Source: Epiperipatus broadwayi (taxonomy: Eukaryota > Onychophora > Udeonychophora > Euonychophora > Peripatidae). Taken from it: a stretch of 64,000 nt of DNA. The notes under the pieces were generated by a model that was given only the letters and a program-made list of their open reading frames with translations, searched no databases and was not told the DNA's origin. The DNA is taken from positions 2,730,001-2,794,000 of the forward strand of contig JAQFVV010006274.1 in NCBI GenBank assembly GCA_028023455.1, given 5' to 3'. Below are positions 26,060 through 37,149 of this stretch, piece by piece. Numbering within the stretch: the first letter of the stretch is position 1; each line of letters begins with the position of its first letter. The position numbers were made by a program, and so were the translations under genes.

Positions 26060-27176
26060 AGGTAATTATACATCTATAGTTTTTTGGCCAACCAAAAGAA
26101 CAAGCTGGATTTAAAAGTGATTATAGTAAAGTGGTAATATCGAAATATTGGGAGAAATTTTAGGGAGAAACATGAATTGCCATTATGCTTTGGATTTGTA
26201 GATTATGAGAAGACATTTGATTTTATAAGCATTTCTACAATGATTAAAATACTATATTATCAAGATATTCATCAGAAATATTATATTATGAAGAATATTT
26301 ATCAATGCAACAGCAATGATTAGATTACAGGTTAATATTAAAAAGATTAACATTGACATTGTAGATATGATCATTCCATATCTCTAAAACTTTTTACAGC
26401 AGTTTTAGAAGTATTTGGAGAATTAAAATATAAAACTAAGAGAGTAAAAAAAATAAATGGACATTATTTAATTCATCAATAGTTTGCAGAAGATATGGCA
26501 GTTTGGCAAATGATGTTCCAGAGCTCTAGGAAATATTGCAAAAGTTATCATATAAAAATAAGAAAGTAGCAATAAAGAAAAATGCTAAAAAGATTAAAGT
26601 AATGATTAATCCTAAATTAAAAAAAATTGTCAACTCTAAGTATTTTAATCAGTTTATTAATACAGATGAAAACATAATGGACAAAATTAATTGTAGAATT
26701 AAACTCGAATGGAATGTTTTTGGTAGAAGTAACAATATTAAAAAGAAATATACACATGTGTTTAAAAATAAAGACTTTTAATAGATGTGCTTTATCAATT
26801 TTTACTTGTGAATCTAAGATTTGAACATTTAATAAAAGAGCAATACATAGTTTTCAGATCACTTAAAGAAGTATGAAAAATGTAAGTTAGGAGCAACAAT
26901 AAGAGAATGAACGTGAAATACATGCATCAGCATACAAACAGACATCAGTGAAAAAAAATAATAGACAAATGGAATGGGCTAGAGTTATAGATAGACCGTT
27001 AATATCTTAAAGTAAATGCCAAGAGATTCTAGAAAGCAATCACATGTAAGATGGATGGTTACAATAAGAAGATTTGCTTGTGCATTGTGGAGAAGAGAAA
27101 TTGAAAAAACTGGATTAAACTTGAACAGATTTTTTATGATCGATAGTGACTGCAGATGATGATAATGACAATGGTA
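26060..27176 (+). pseudogene. RTE-like non-LTR retrotransposon, decayed RT domain and C-terminus
   Basis: Older and longer than the copy at 19.2 kb. Recognisable in sequence are an RT fingers piece (QPKEQAGFKSDYS), motif A as FGFVDYEKTFDF, motif C as FAEDMAVLANDVPEL, then YFNQFINTDENIMDKINCRI and KLEWNVFGRS, matching NTNGNIMDEINHRI of the 19-kb copy. RAIHSFQIT and RSMKN follow, and it ends at GATGATGATAATGACAATGG, the same type of tandem tail. Many stops and frame changes make it inactive. The conserved Asp pair in motif C is altered to ED. Confidence 0.82.
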
Positions 27177-29252
27177 TATAATTATGTATGTATTAATATA
27201 TTCAATACACAAAAGAGCAGATGAGTAAATAAATTAGAAGATATAGAAAATATAATATTAATAATAATCAAATGGTTTATTGCTCGAGAATTCATAAGTT
27301 GGGACACTTGAAGTTACAGCGCTAGCCGCCATCATGGATCTTCAGCTTCAGTCTGCTACTTTATCACTGCACCGAACCATGTGGGACAATAAAATTTAAT
27401 TTCAACTTTATGCGATTGCTTTGAATTATATGTATGAAAAAATCAAGGAAAGTATACTTTTATAATATTTACATTTTATAAAGTGATTTCTTTAAACAAA
27501 TAATAGTTAAATAAATGTCGCTTTTTAAAATTGAGTTCAAATTATTTTTTACCATCTGCTTCTCTGCTGTTATTTTAAATTTAAAGCTTCTTTTGTTTCC
27601 GATTTTTTTTAATGCGTTTTCAAATATTTAAATACGTTTACTGATAAAATTTATCCTAGTTATTAAAATAACCTTTTTATTTTTATCCTAACCGTATATA
27701 ATCAAAAACAGTAAGAGAAAAAAATTAAACGATTATTGGATATTGATTTCTAATAGAATTGTAATTAAATGCCCACATATAAAGAAAAAAAGCAGTGTTC
27801 TCACAAACGTCAATAAAATATTTAGTTTTAGATAAAGACGAGAATTTTTTTCTCTTAGATAGTTAAAAAAAATTGAGTTTAACATTTTTTTTAGTAAATA
27901 TTGGATCTTGAAGTAAGATCCAAACGAACTGATCAAAAGAATACCAAAGTGCTAATAATATATCATACACACCAATTGTAAGGTAAAATAACCTCCAATT
28001 TTATTTAGAGAATATCTATTATCTACATTCTCTAAAATTATATTTTTTATTATTTAAAATCGGCTTGCATCATCATAATTAGTAGCCATTCTTAAATGAA
28101 TTCTGTATACCATTATAACTCTAGAAAAAAGAAAGAGCGAAAAACAAAGAATAAAGAATTAAATATTAATATTTTTTTGGAGTGGGTGGTGAAAATTGAA
28201 ATCAGAATTTCTGGCATGTAACTGAAGTATGGAAATGTGGTTGATTAAACGCACAATTCCATTAACACAATTTATACAGGAATAATGATAAACAGCTTAA
28301 GAACTTTGAAACGATTCGCTCATACTAATTAAAATAATTGAAGATAATCAGGTAAAAATATGGAGCGTGAATGAGAGAAAAAGCCCAGAGAAAACATTTT
28401 TAAAAAAAGATTATTTCTTTGAAAAATATATATATTTATTTAATTAATTATTTTAGAATAAAAATTAGAGTCTATAAATAACAAATAATAAACTATGCGA
28501 AAGTAGTAATTGAATATATCTGTATTTTATTAGCAATAATCTTAACTCTAGAGAGAGATCAAAATAAAAATCTTAAAAACAGTAAGTGAAACAGAATTTT
28601 CCACATATCTCATACCCCTGTCCTTTAGTATATTAAATTTATCATGCGTTTCTCTGTTTCAACTGTAGCTCTTTATTGAATTTTATCCTTAACCACACTT
28701 TTTAAAATGAAGAAAGTCAACATTTCAGTTTTTAAAAATAGTCTTTTAGAAAATAATGGGGTTTGTCTTTTATGAAAATCATACTCAGATTATTTAAAAA
28801 TATTTTTATAACATTGCTTTTCACCTATTGCACATCACCAATAAAATGATGTATTCTAATAATTACCTATTTAATATCATGTTACTGGAGAATGTAAAAG
28901 TTGATCTTATGATCTTGCCCTTACACTTTGAGAATTTTAAGTGCTTCACATTACAATAACTTTGGCAAGATATCTTCCTTGTATAAAATCATAAAATATT
29001 TTTTAAATTGCCAACTGCAATAGTAGCACATCATAACGTGTATACATTCGAATTCATATTTATTATATTGTTATGTTGATAACCATTCAAATCAAAAGTT
29101 GGTAAAGATGTTTTTTCACTGCTTGTTAAAATTTTGAATATTAATTACTAAACCAAATTTTTTATGAAATGTATTCAAAATGATAAAAAATTCTGTAAAT
29201 TAATCTTTGAAATGACAAGAATAACACTTTCATTAGCTTATTGTAAATCTAG
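27177..29252. other. AT-rich stretch with a GC-richer island at 27.29-27.38 kb
   Basis: Mostly featureless. At about 27,280-27,385 the sequence is less AT-rich and contains CTCGAG, GCGCTAGCCGCC and CACCGAACC. On the minus strand this reads ATGATGGCGGCTAGCGCTG, giving a 25-codon frame MMAASAVTSSVPTYEFSSNK ending soon after. A short first exon is possible but no clear donor is visible. The rest of the stretch is unique AT-rich DNA. Confidence 0.4.
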
Positions 29253-29287
29253 AAGGGGAAAAAAGAACTTTATCGTTTATATGTTCA

Positions 29288-29325
<38 letters not shown>

Positions 29326-29401
29326 TGATGATGATGACGATGATGACGATGATGATAGTTCAGCAGCAAATGGTTCACCTATTCAGAATCAAGCTCAAAA
29401 G
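29253..29401 (+). CDS. Candidate internal coding exon with poly-Asn and poly-Asp
   Basis: A frame open from a TAG near 29,237 reads GEKRTLSFICS, then 12 Asn (AAT repeats, 29,288-29,323), then 11 Asp (29,324-29,356), then SSAANGSPIQNQAQK. The Asp run uses GAT with two synonymous GAC codons, and the 45 nt after it are noticeably less AT-rich than the surroundings. It ends CAAAAG|GTAAAAA, a good splice donor. AAATCTAG|AAGGGG is a possible acceptor. Low-complexity Asn and Asp runs next to Ser-rich sequence are common in nuclear and scaffolding proteins. I cannot name the protein. The alternative is a chance frame through a compound microsatellite; the frame also stays open past the donor. Confidence 0.35.
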
Positions 29402-29450
29402 GTAAAAAACTTTCCTGTACATACTTTGTTGAATTCAAAATCTAAACCTG

Positions 29451-30126
29451 ACAAGATGCACTTCATGCTGAATAGTATTTTTCTATTTTACCAAAATGTT
29501 ATTTATGCTAACTATTATTTTTTCATTTTCCAAATTACATTTCATGCTGAACTGGATTTTTCCATTTTCCCAAGATGCAATTCATACTGAATTAGTATTA
29601 TTTTCATTTTCTTCCCAGACTCAATTTATGCTGATTAGTATTTTTCCATTTTCCAAAAATGAATTCATTATGAATTAGTATTTTTTCTCATTTTTACAAG
29701 ATGCAATTCATGCTGAACTATTATTTTTATATTTTCCCAATATGCAATTCATAATAACTAATATTTTTGCATTTTCCCAAGATATAATTTGTGTAGACTA
29801 GTATTTTTTCAATTTCCCAAATACAATTCATTCTGCTCTAATATTTTCCACTTTCCCAAGATGCAATTCATGCTGAAGTAGTATTTTTCTATTTTTCCAA
29901 GATTCAATTCTGACTGACTACTATTTTTCCATTTTTCCAATATGGCATTCATGCTGATCTAGTATTTTTCCATTTTTACAATATGCAGTTCATGCTAATT
30001 TGTATTTTTTCAAGATGCAATTCATGCTGATTAGTATTTTTCCATTCTCCCCAAGATGCAATTCATGCTGATTAGTATTTTTCAATTTTCCACTTCATAC
30101 TGACTAGTATTTTTCTTTTTTTTTTT
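29451..30126. repeat. Minisatellite, about 17 units of about 40 bp
   Basis: Tandem units approximate AAGATGCAATTCATGCTGA, then ACTAGTATTTTTCCATTTTCC. Units differ by substitutions and small indels (about 32-46 bp each), with the most regular units at 29,920-30,090. The array ends in a T-rich tract at about 30,115-30,130. Open frames across it are repeat read-through. Confidence 0.93.
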
Positions 30127-30374
30127 TTTCACCTGGAAATTATATAACAAATGAGCAGTAATATTTAGCTATGAAAACTATAATACTCTCAGCAAATGAA
30201 CTCAATTTTTATGGGACCATATGTCAATATCCATATCATTCATTCATACTATCATGTGTTTTCATGTGTTTTTCTCAATATTGCATTTAAAATTCTATGT
30301 AGATCTAATTCAACATGTATTTTGTTATGTATCAAGATTGTAAACCTTTATTACATATTTAGTATCATGATTCA
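30127..30374. other. AT-rich stretch between minisatellite and element end
   Basis: Nothing recognisable. A plus frame at 30,196-30,408 appears to be chance. Confidence 0.5.
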
Positions 30375-30454
30375 ATTTATATTTAAAACCTCATATATTC
30401 AAATGTAACTTATGCAACTCTTTTTGAGTCTGAATAAAGTTTACCCTTTGAAAC
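30375..30454 (+). mobile_element. 3' end of a retroelement running into (AAT)n
   Basis: GAATAAAGTTTACCCTTTGA, then AACA, directly precedes the (AAT)n tract. The same layout (AATAAAGT, short spacer, CTTTTGAAACA or CTTTGAAACA, ATA repeats) occurs at 36,594-36,620 and, on the minus strand, at 44,748-44,790. The AATAAA would serve as polyadenylation signal and the ATA repeats as the element tail. How far this element extends upstream is not clear. Confidence 0.55.
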
Positions 30455-30639
<185 letters not shown>

Positions 30640-30740
30640 ATGACTAAATCCAAAATATGTTCATTTCATGGTTTTTTTGCCTTAAAACCTAGGATCTCTG
30701 TAAGCAACAATCTGTCAAAATCACCATTTATTATGAGACT

Positions 30741-32441
30741 ATGAACAGTAAGTTTTGGATAAACAAAAATCAATATACTCATTGCTTGCAAAAAGTAATT
30801 TCAATGGCAACACCCTGGGCATGTAACCAGCAGAATGGTGCCAATATCATCTCCAAGCCTACACAAATTACAGGTGAAACAAAAACATATGCCAATGCTA
30901 CAAAAAATAATTCACAAAAAAGCAGGTCTTCTGGAAAAAATTTACAACAAAATGAATACAATCAAATTGCAAACTCAGAAAACAAAATTTTCCATTGTTT
31001 CGGAAGAAAAAACACTAACAATATGTTGCAGATGGATATACAAATGCAAAAAAAATCAATCCCCTGTTTTGGAAGAAAAAAACACTAACAATATGTTGCA
31101 GATGGATATACAAATGCAAAAAAAATCAATCCCCCATACCACTCAGTGGAATAATGATTTAAACCTAATATGGAAAAGATTTAACAATATGATCCCATGT
31201 GGCCTGCATATGTCATTTCAAATGATTGTTTTTCCCCTCATTCAATAATATTATCATCTACAGACACAAATATATCTCTATATAAATTCCCTAGGAATTT
31301 ACTTTACAAAACAAAAATGCTTCATGGCCTTTGAGATAGCATCCTAAGAATTCCTGATCATCCTAATCCAAGATATCTAATCCCCAAATTTTATCAAGAA
31401 AGCTAAAATACTTTGTTTCAAACCACTATTAAAACTTTAGGCAAGTCTGCCCTCATCTCAGTGGATCCAGATAAGCATAACCAAATTTCTGGAACACTAA
31501 AAAATCCATGCCCTGGATATGACATTAAAATTTTTCAAAAAATGATGCAGACATTTGGCAAGGTCATAGCATTCAACCCAATTTATCTGAAAGATACACC
31601 AGTGCTTGTATTCAGCAATAGCTTTGACTTCAAGTTGAGATTGCATCCAGAAATAAAACCAAACAATATCCTTACACAGATTGTAGATCAGCAGTTCATG
31701 CTGAGCCTATTTGTAAGAGGACTTAAACCCATATGTTACACATGTGGGAAGCAATGCCACCTGGCAACACAATGTGACAGCAAAAAGAGTCCAAAATTAC
31801 AAAACACAAACAAGTTGCTCAACCACCTGAATACTGAAGACACCAACTATAAGCACAATGATAATATAAATTCAACTATGCATAACAATAGTCAAACAAC
31901 TTCTCTATCTGAGGAGACAATTTCACTCACTTTCATTAATCAAAATTCAAACAAAAATAACAAAAAACATAGATGAACTAAACAGTAGTCATCTGGAAAA
32001 ATAACACAAAAACAGAAAGAGTCTACAATCATAACAGACAAATAATCAATTCAACTACACACAACTGAAGATATCAGGCACATACACAAAGTTAAAAACA
32101 ATTCAGATATGAATAATCATATGCAACAATTTTTTTCATCCAAAGAACTGTTATCACTACCTCTCATAGATCAAACTGCAAACAAACTAAACAATAACAT
32201 AAATAAACCAAACAGCATGCAGAAAATAAATCCAAATAACATGCAAGAAGCTCCAAATAATGCAAACAAGGGTCAAAATGTACACATCCAAATGATGCAA
32301 ATATTAACTGAGCTGATTTATCACAAAACACCTACAGTGAAACACAAAGTACCAATAAAACAAACATCACACACAATTAAAATAACACATCAACACATAT
32401 CATGGAAGCAATCAAGCTATGACTTCCACAAGTTGATCTGA
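30741..32441 (+). pseudogene. ORF1 (gag-like, CCHC) of LINE copy B
   Basis: An ORF1 nucleic-acid-binding protein, in pieces. The first piece reads GETKTYANATKNNSQ, the counterpart of SYATVLENTKS in copy A. The second (31,413-31,976) reads FQKMMQTFGKVIAFNPIYL then SNSFDFKLRLHPEIK and a gag knuckle CYTCGKQCHLATQC (C-x2-C-x4-H-x4-C, complete). The third (32,109-32,441) is a Gln/Asn/Lys-rich tail. The reading frame changes between pieces. A duplication of 69 bp (31,002-31,070 and 31,071 onward) with one extra A breaks the first piece. RNA binding in ribonucleoprotein formation is the expected role of the family. Confidence 0.8.
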
Positions 32442-32704
32442 GTACAATAGAACAAAAGAAAGGGCCAGGTCACCCCAAAAAAAATAAACACAATAAAAAC
32501 CAAAAACAGAAGAGCACAATAGTTAAAAAATAGAATAGCACAACAGAGCATTGTCATTAACCAGAATTCAAACAGAAGATTGATCACCAATGGACATCAC
32601 TCCTATCAGACTAACCAATGAAATTTTCAACAATATACAGCTCATATAATGAAGACCAGCAACTAATATATCTTGAACTGAAAAAAAAAAACTACACACA
32701 TTAG

Positions 32705-33480
32705 TAATGAAGATGAGAATAACAGTTTTTAATGTGCATGAGTTAAACTAGGCAAAGAAAATACATCAACTTAAATAATGGACAAAAATCACACAAACAC
32801 ATATATTAGGACTACTGGAGATGAAAATATACAGTGGATCACAAATTGATCCTACAGTACATCTTCACAAACAGATAGACCCCCCACCTATGACCAAATA
32901 TTATTTATCATCAATTATATTAAAACCATGTCCACACAGATAATATACAAGTACTCATACTGGCAAATTTATTCATTAATTGATCCAAATCTGAATCAAA
33001 ACACCAATCTGATAATGCTTAGAATAAACAATAAACAATTACTCTGCAAGTTTAAAAATGGTATTTGGAGCCAAAATATTTTGGATTTCTTATTGAGATT
33101 GAATCTTCTTGTAATGCCCATGTCATATTTTCTGAGATACTGGAGACTGTACACCAATATTGATCCTTTTTGCTCCCTATGCAATAAGGCTGAGAAAACA
33201 CAGCAATATCTGTTTTATCATTGTCCAGCACTAGACAGAATTCACAATATTACAAAAGCATATAGACAACCCAACACCACCTTTGAGACAATCTTCAACT
33301 CATATCAGAAGACTCGATCAGTCTGTGCAGCCACCTTTGTGTTCTATGCATATTAGTGCACTCATTGCAAATTCACCTTTGGTAACAACACAAGGTGACA
33401 TCCATCAACATTTAATATCAAACTGGAAAATTTATGAACCAGAGATAATAAAATTGCACACCTAGTCACTGATAATACAA
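32705..33480 (+). pseudogene. ORF2 remnant of LINE copy B: endonuclease start joined to C-terminal Cys domain
   Basis: At 32,705-32,870 the plus strand reads MKMRITVFNVHELN, HQLK, WTKITQTHI and LLEMKIYSGSQID with stops between. This lines up with LIKLARINIRGCNSLG, ALKRWLDKTDLHIV and LSETKLHINSNYQI of copy A. From 32,928 it continues as ORF2 C-terminus: YWQIYSLIDPNLNQNTNL, LLCKFKNGIWSQNILDFLLR and CSLCNKAEKTQQYLFYHC, which keeps all Cys/His residues of the terminal zinc-knuckle-like motif. Everything between, including the catalytic endonuclease residues and RT motifs A-C, is missing. Inactive. Confidence 0.78.
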
Positions 33481-33775
33481 TAATCAAATCTCCAAAGTGA
33501 TTCCATATAACTACAATTCTATGCCAATCAATCAATTTAAAGATTGGAAAATATATAAAACTCAGCAACACAACAAATATAATGTTGATGTTTGCAATTG
33601 AACAGTGATAACACAAGATTGTTTTAGAGAACTTACATTACAGGAAGTAAAGATTGCAAATGTAACATATGCATTCTGCACCCTCCTCAAAAGTAATTGT
33701 GTAAGATATATTCAAAAATAAATTAACAAATAAATATTTAAACTACCAATCCTCCCAAAAAAAATTATAATCATA

Positions 33776-34071
<296 letters not shown>

Positions 34072-34087
34072 AACAATTCAAAACAAA

Positions 34088-34262
34088 ACAACACTCTCCA
34101 TATAGTAGTGCCATCTTGTGCTAACAAGAGCAATCAATGGATGCCAGAAGGCTTGTGCATAAAATCCCTATCTAGTGCCTACTCATCCAATATCCCCAGA
34201 CTAGTTTCTGGCTTGTGGCCTTCATCAGTGAGGAGCCTTGGATCTGAGAGCACTGCACCTAG
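34088..34262. mobile_element. MITE-like element M1, 3'-truncated copy
   Basis: Closely matches 61,272-61,478. From ATGCCAGAAGGCTTGTGCAT to GAGAGCACTGCACCT, about 120 bp, I count four differences. The left end AACACTCTCCATATAGTAG matches the terminal inverted repeat of the full copy. The right inverted repeat is absent: the match stops at GCACTGCACCTA and unrelated sequence follows. It lies between two long microsatellites. Confidence 0.85.
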
Positions 34263-34341
34263 ATCTTAGGATCTAATGCAACCCTCCAGCACCCACCTTT
34301 TAACTCTATTTAACTACAAAACTATGAGAATGAAATTGAAA

Positions 34342-34431
<90 letters not shown>

Positions 34432-34448
34432 CACCACCATCATCATCG
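34342..34448. repeat. (ACT)n(AAT)n(CACCAT)n compound microsatellite
   Basis: ACT triplets, then AAT triplets, then CAC/CAT triplets up to CATCATCATCG. It forms the 5' border of LINE copy C. Confidence 0.96.
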
Positions 34449-35159
34449 TGTCACGGAAAGAGCAAACTACCACAGGCTCTTAAGAAACTTTGAAAAAAGA
34501 TTAAAAAAAGATTCAAAATATAACTTTGAAGATTACTACAACAACAAAAAAATGCAATCTTAAGGAATACAAACCTTTACTAAGTCAACAAATCAGCAAA
34601 CACTTTAAAGTAAAAAATGGCGTTAATAAAAAAAACCATCAGTGCCTATAGCGTGAAAATTAATAAAACCCGATTCTAACCCAAATAAGCAAAAGCAAAC
34701 GTATGCGAATATTACCAAACTAGTTTTCAAAACACAAGGAGGGGAAGAAAAACAATTACAGAACAGGATAGTAGATTCAGAGAAATAACCATGGATGAAA
34801 TAAATGATCTACATTTACATTAAGACAGTACCCTTGAAACCTCCATTGATAAAAGGACTCAACAAGAACTGCAAGATATAAACATCGGATTCCATAGCAC
34901 GATTCCCAATTGCTGGTCATATTGGATAGAAAACTCTCCTTATACAGATTTCCGAGAGAGTAGTTGTATGAGACCATAACAAAAAACTCACTTTTGGACA
35001 CAATATCGACCATCGGGGATTAAGTTTTTTAATGAGCACCAAAAGAGAAAGATTTAAAAACCAGATTAAAACACTAAGAAATTGCTATTGTTGATAAAAA
35101 TTCACAAAATTGCTACACAGGCGTAATAAAAAATACATATTTTAGCTATAATATTCAAG

Positions 35160-36050
35160 ACTTTAAAAAGCTAATACAGCCATTTGGGGAAGGAATATAT
35201 ATTAAACCAATTCATTTAAGTGATACTCCGATACCTATTGCAACTAACAGTTTTAGTTTTAAGATAAAATTAAAAGAAAACATTAACTCAGAAGATATAC
35301 CGGCGCGCAAATGGTTGACCAAGACGCATTATTAACCATTTTTACCAGAGAGTTGAGGCCAAAATGCTTTAGATGTGAACAGCATGGACACATTGCAGCC
35401 GACTGTGATCAAAAGAAAGGTGAAAGGCCCAAGAAAGCAAAAGAAACTGACAAAGAAGAACCGTTATAAATGCAAATAAAGAATACAAATGTGATTCAAA
35501 TAAAAAAATAGCGATACAGAAACACTTCGAGAAATACAAAACAATGCGTTACCAAATACACATACTCAAAATAATAAAGACCACTCAGATCTAGCACAAA
35601 TTTAGAAAGCAAAAATAGCAAAAAATATATAACAACCAAAGATGGAGAAAAGAAACCAAATCAAAAAACTAAAAAACAATACCTAACCCAAGAAAATATA
35701 AGCAAGAATGAAATGCAAACTAATAAATTATTAGACACATCACAGCAAATCTCAATGTCAGTTCAAACCACCTACAAAAACAAAAGACCAACTGAAGACA
35801 AACAAATGAGCACACCAAACTGATGAAATGCAAAGATTCACAGAAACAGGTTTTAGGTGTTAAGAAAGGAGAAAGAGAAGATACCAAATCATCTCACCCA
35901 AAAAAATTAGAAACAATACCAAAGAACTTATTATGGAAGCAATTACACTATATCTATTGCAGATTATTCAAGCATGTGCAAGCGAAAAAAGAAGGCCAAG
36001 AAGACCCCCAAAGAAGAACAAAAAAATTTTTTTCAAATCAGAATTGAAGA
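35160..36050 (+). pseudogene. ORF1 (gag-like, CCHC) of LINE copy C
   Basis: Reads KKLIQPFGEGIYIKPIHLSD, then NSFSFKIKLKENINSEDI, then after a frameshift near 35,305 QMVDQDALLTIFTRELRPK and the knuckle CFRCEQHGHIAADC (C-x2-C-x4-H-x4-C, complete) followed by a Lys-rich QKKGERPKKAKE. Copy B has the same order (GKVIAFNPIYL, SNSFDFKLRL, QIVDQQFMLSLFVRGLKP). A basic C-terminal tail continues to about 36,050 through further frame changes. Inactive. Confidence 0.8.
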
Positions 36051-36199
36051 GTTAAACATCAAAAATCCTCAGCAGAAAAGTGAAAACTTTGACACAGTCG
36101 GACAAAGAGGTTGAGCTTCAATATGATGAGAATTGCTACTAATAAAATACTAATGCACAAAATGAGGAAAGGAACGAAAGGAATAAATATAAAATCATA

Positions 36200-36614
36200 A
36201 CGAAGGTTAGAATAGCTACTATCAGCATCACAAAACTAAAATCGATTAACAAAATTTACAAAAGAAAAAATTGGATCAAAGACACACACCTGCAGATAAT
36301 TGGACTCCGGATACATTTATAAATAAACTAATACAAATCAAAGATAGAGATAGAAATATTGTGAACTCGATTTATATGCCGCGACTTAGTCGCTTTTAAA
36401 AAAACAATCAGGACTATAAGAAACACAAGACAAAAAAAATTGAGACACTAAATTTGTAAACTATAGAACAAAGAACATTTTCAAACTTATCACAAGCAAA
36501 ATTTGTATGTAAAGGAATAGTAAACCGGAACTGTAATCTTTGTTCGATCAAATGTAAACGCAACGTAATAGAAACTATGTAAACCAAAGGAAGTAATAAA
36601 GTATCTTTTGAAAC
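36200..36614 (+). pseudogene. ORF2 remnant of LINE copy C
   Basis: The plus strand reads KVRIATISITKLKSINKIYK, RKNWIKDTHLQIIG, matching the ARINIRGCNS...RWLDKTDLHIV start of copy A's endonuclease. Soon after, a Cys-rich end CNLCSIKCKRNVIETM with a stop corresponds to the last residues of ORF2 (CNQSCNIPCMK in copy A). The catalytic endonuclease residues, RT and most of the C-terminal domain are absent. Confidence 0.55.
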
Positions 36615-36661
36615 ATAATAATAATAACAATGACAACAACAACAACAACAATAATAATAAA
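36615..36661. repeat. Short (ATA)n/(ACA)n tail tract
   Basis: ATA triplets, then ACA triplets, then ATA again, directly after TTTTGAAACA of LINE copy C. Same ATA-ACA-ATA order as at 30,455-30,639. Confidence 0.9.
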
Positions 36662-37149
36662 AAAACCTGTTGATCAAATCTATTTACATCTTAATGCATA
36701 TTTCTTAAAAGTTAATTATAATAAATTATTCTATAAAAATAAAGTTTTATTTTAAGCTTTCCTGATTTTGTGATCATTATTACAGTCTCTTTTTACACCA
36801 TCATGAACACTTGTATAATTTAAATAAACTTCAGAAGATAATTAGGTTTTTCAAATATTACAATAAATCTTTTCAAGTAAATTAATTAGATGACTTGATA
36901 TTTCAGGAAAGAAATAATTATTTTAAAATTTTTTCAAAACAATCTTAATGAAATGGCTTAAATATTTTGGTACACCAGGAATTAAATAAGTATTTTCTAA
37001 TAATGCAACAAATCTCAGTTTGAATCAGATGTAGTGACAAATCTACACATACAAGACTTACAATCATTTATTTTTTTTTCTTCTATTTTTCTTGCAACAA
37101 AAACTTATGCATACTATGATTTTTGATTTTTCAATACTTTGATGAACTT
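36662..37149. other. AT-rich stretch, no gene seen
   Basis: Unique-looking AT-rich sequence between LINE copy C and the antisense RTE-like remnant. Confidence 0.55.

Larger units (their letters stand above)
30640..33775 (+). mobile_element. LINE copy B, internally deleted, between microsatellites
   Basis: A non-LTR element related to copy A at 38-44 kb. It keeps ORF1 (30,741-32,441), the first few dozen residues of the endonuclease domain (about 32,705-32,870) and the ORF2 C-terminus (32,928-33,480), and lacks the central endonuclease and the whole RT core. The 5' side abuts (AAT)n/(ACA)n and the 3' side abuts (ACT)n. A 69-bp tandem duplication lies in ORF1. Composition is A- and C-rich on the plus strand, as in other LINE sense strands in this window. 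Confidence 0.8.
34449..36614 (+). mobile_element. LINE copy C, internally deleted, between microsatellites
   Basis: A third relative of LINE copy A. ORF1 is recognisable at about 35,160-36,050, the start of the endonuclease domain at about 36,200-36,290, and a short Cys-containing ORF2 end with 3' UTR at about 36,490-36,614. The 3' end GAAACTATGTAAAC, then AATAAAGTATCTTTTGAAAC, runs into ATA repeats. Copy A has the comparable GAAACCATGTAAAC and AATAAAATT but ends in poly(A). The core of ORF2 is missing. Confidence 0.75.

Noticed and set aside
29496-29678. 60-codon plus frame
   Set aside because: It lies wholly within the 40-bp minisatellite and repeats with its period.
34276-34563. Plus frame with Thr, Asn and His runs followed by RVTERANYHRLLRNFEKRL
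   Set aside because: The runs are microsatellite. The following residues are the start of LINE copy C, not a host protein with homopeptides.
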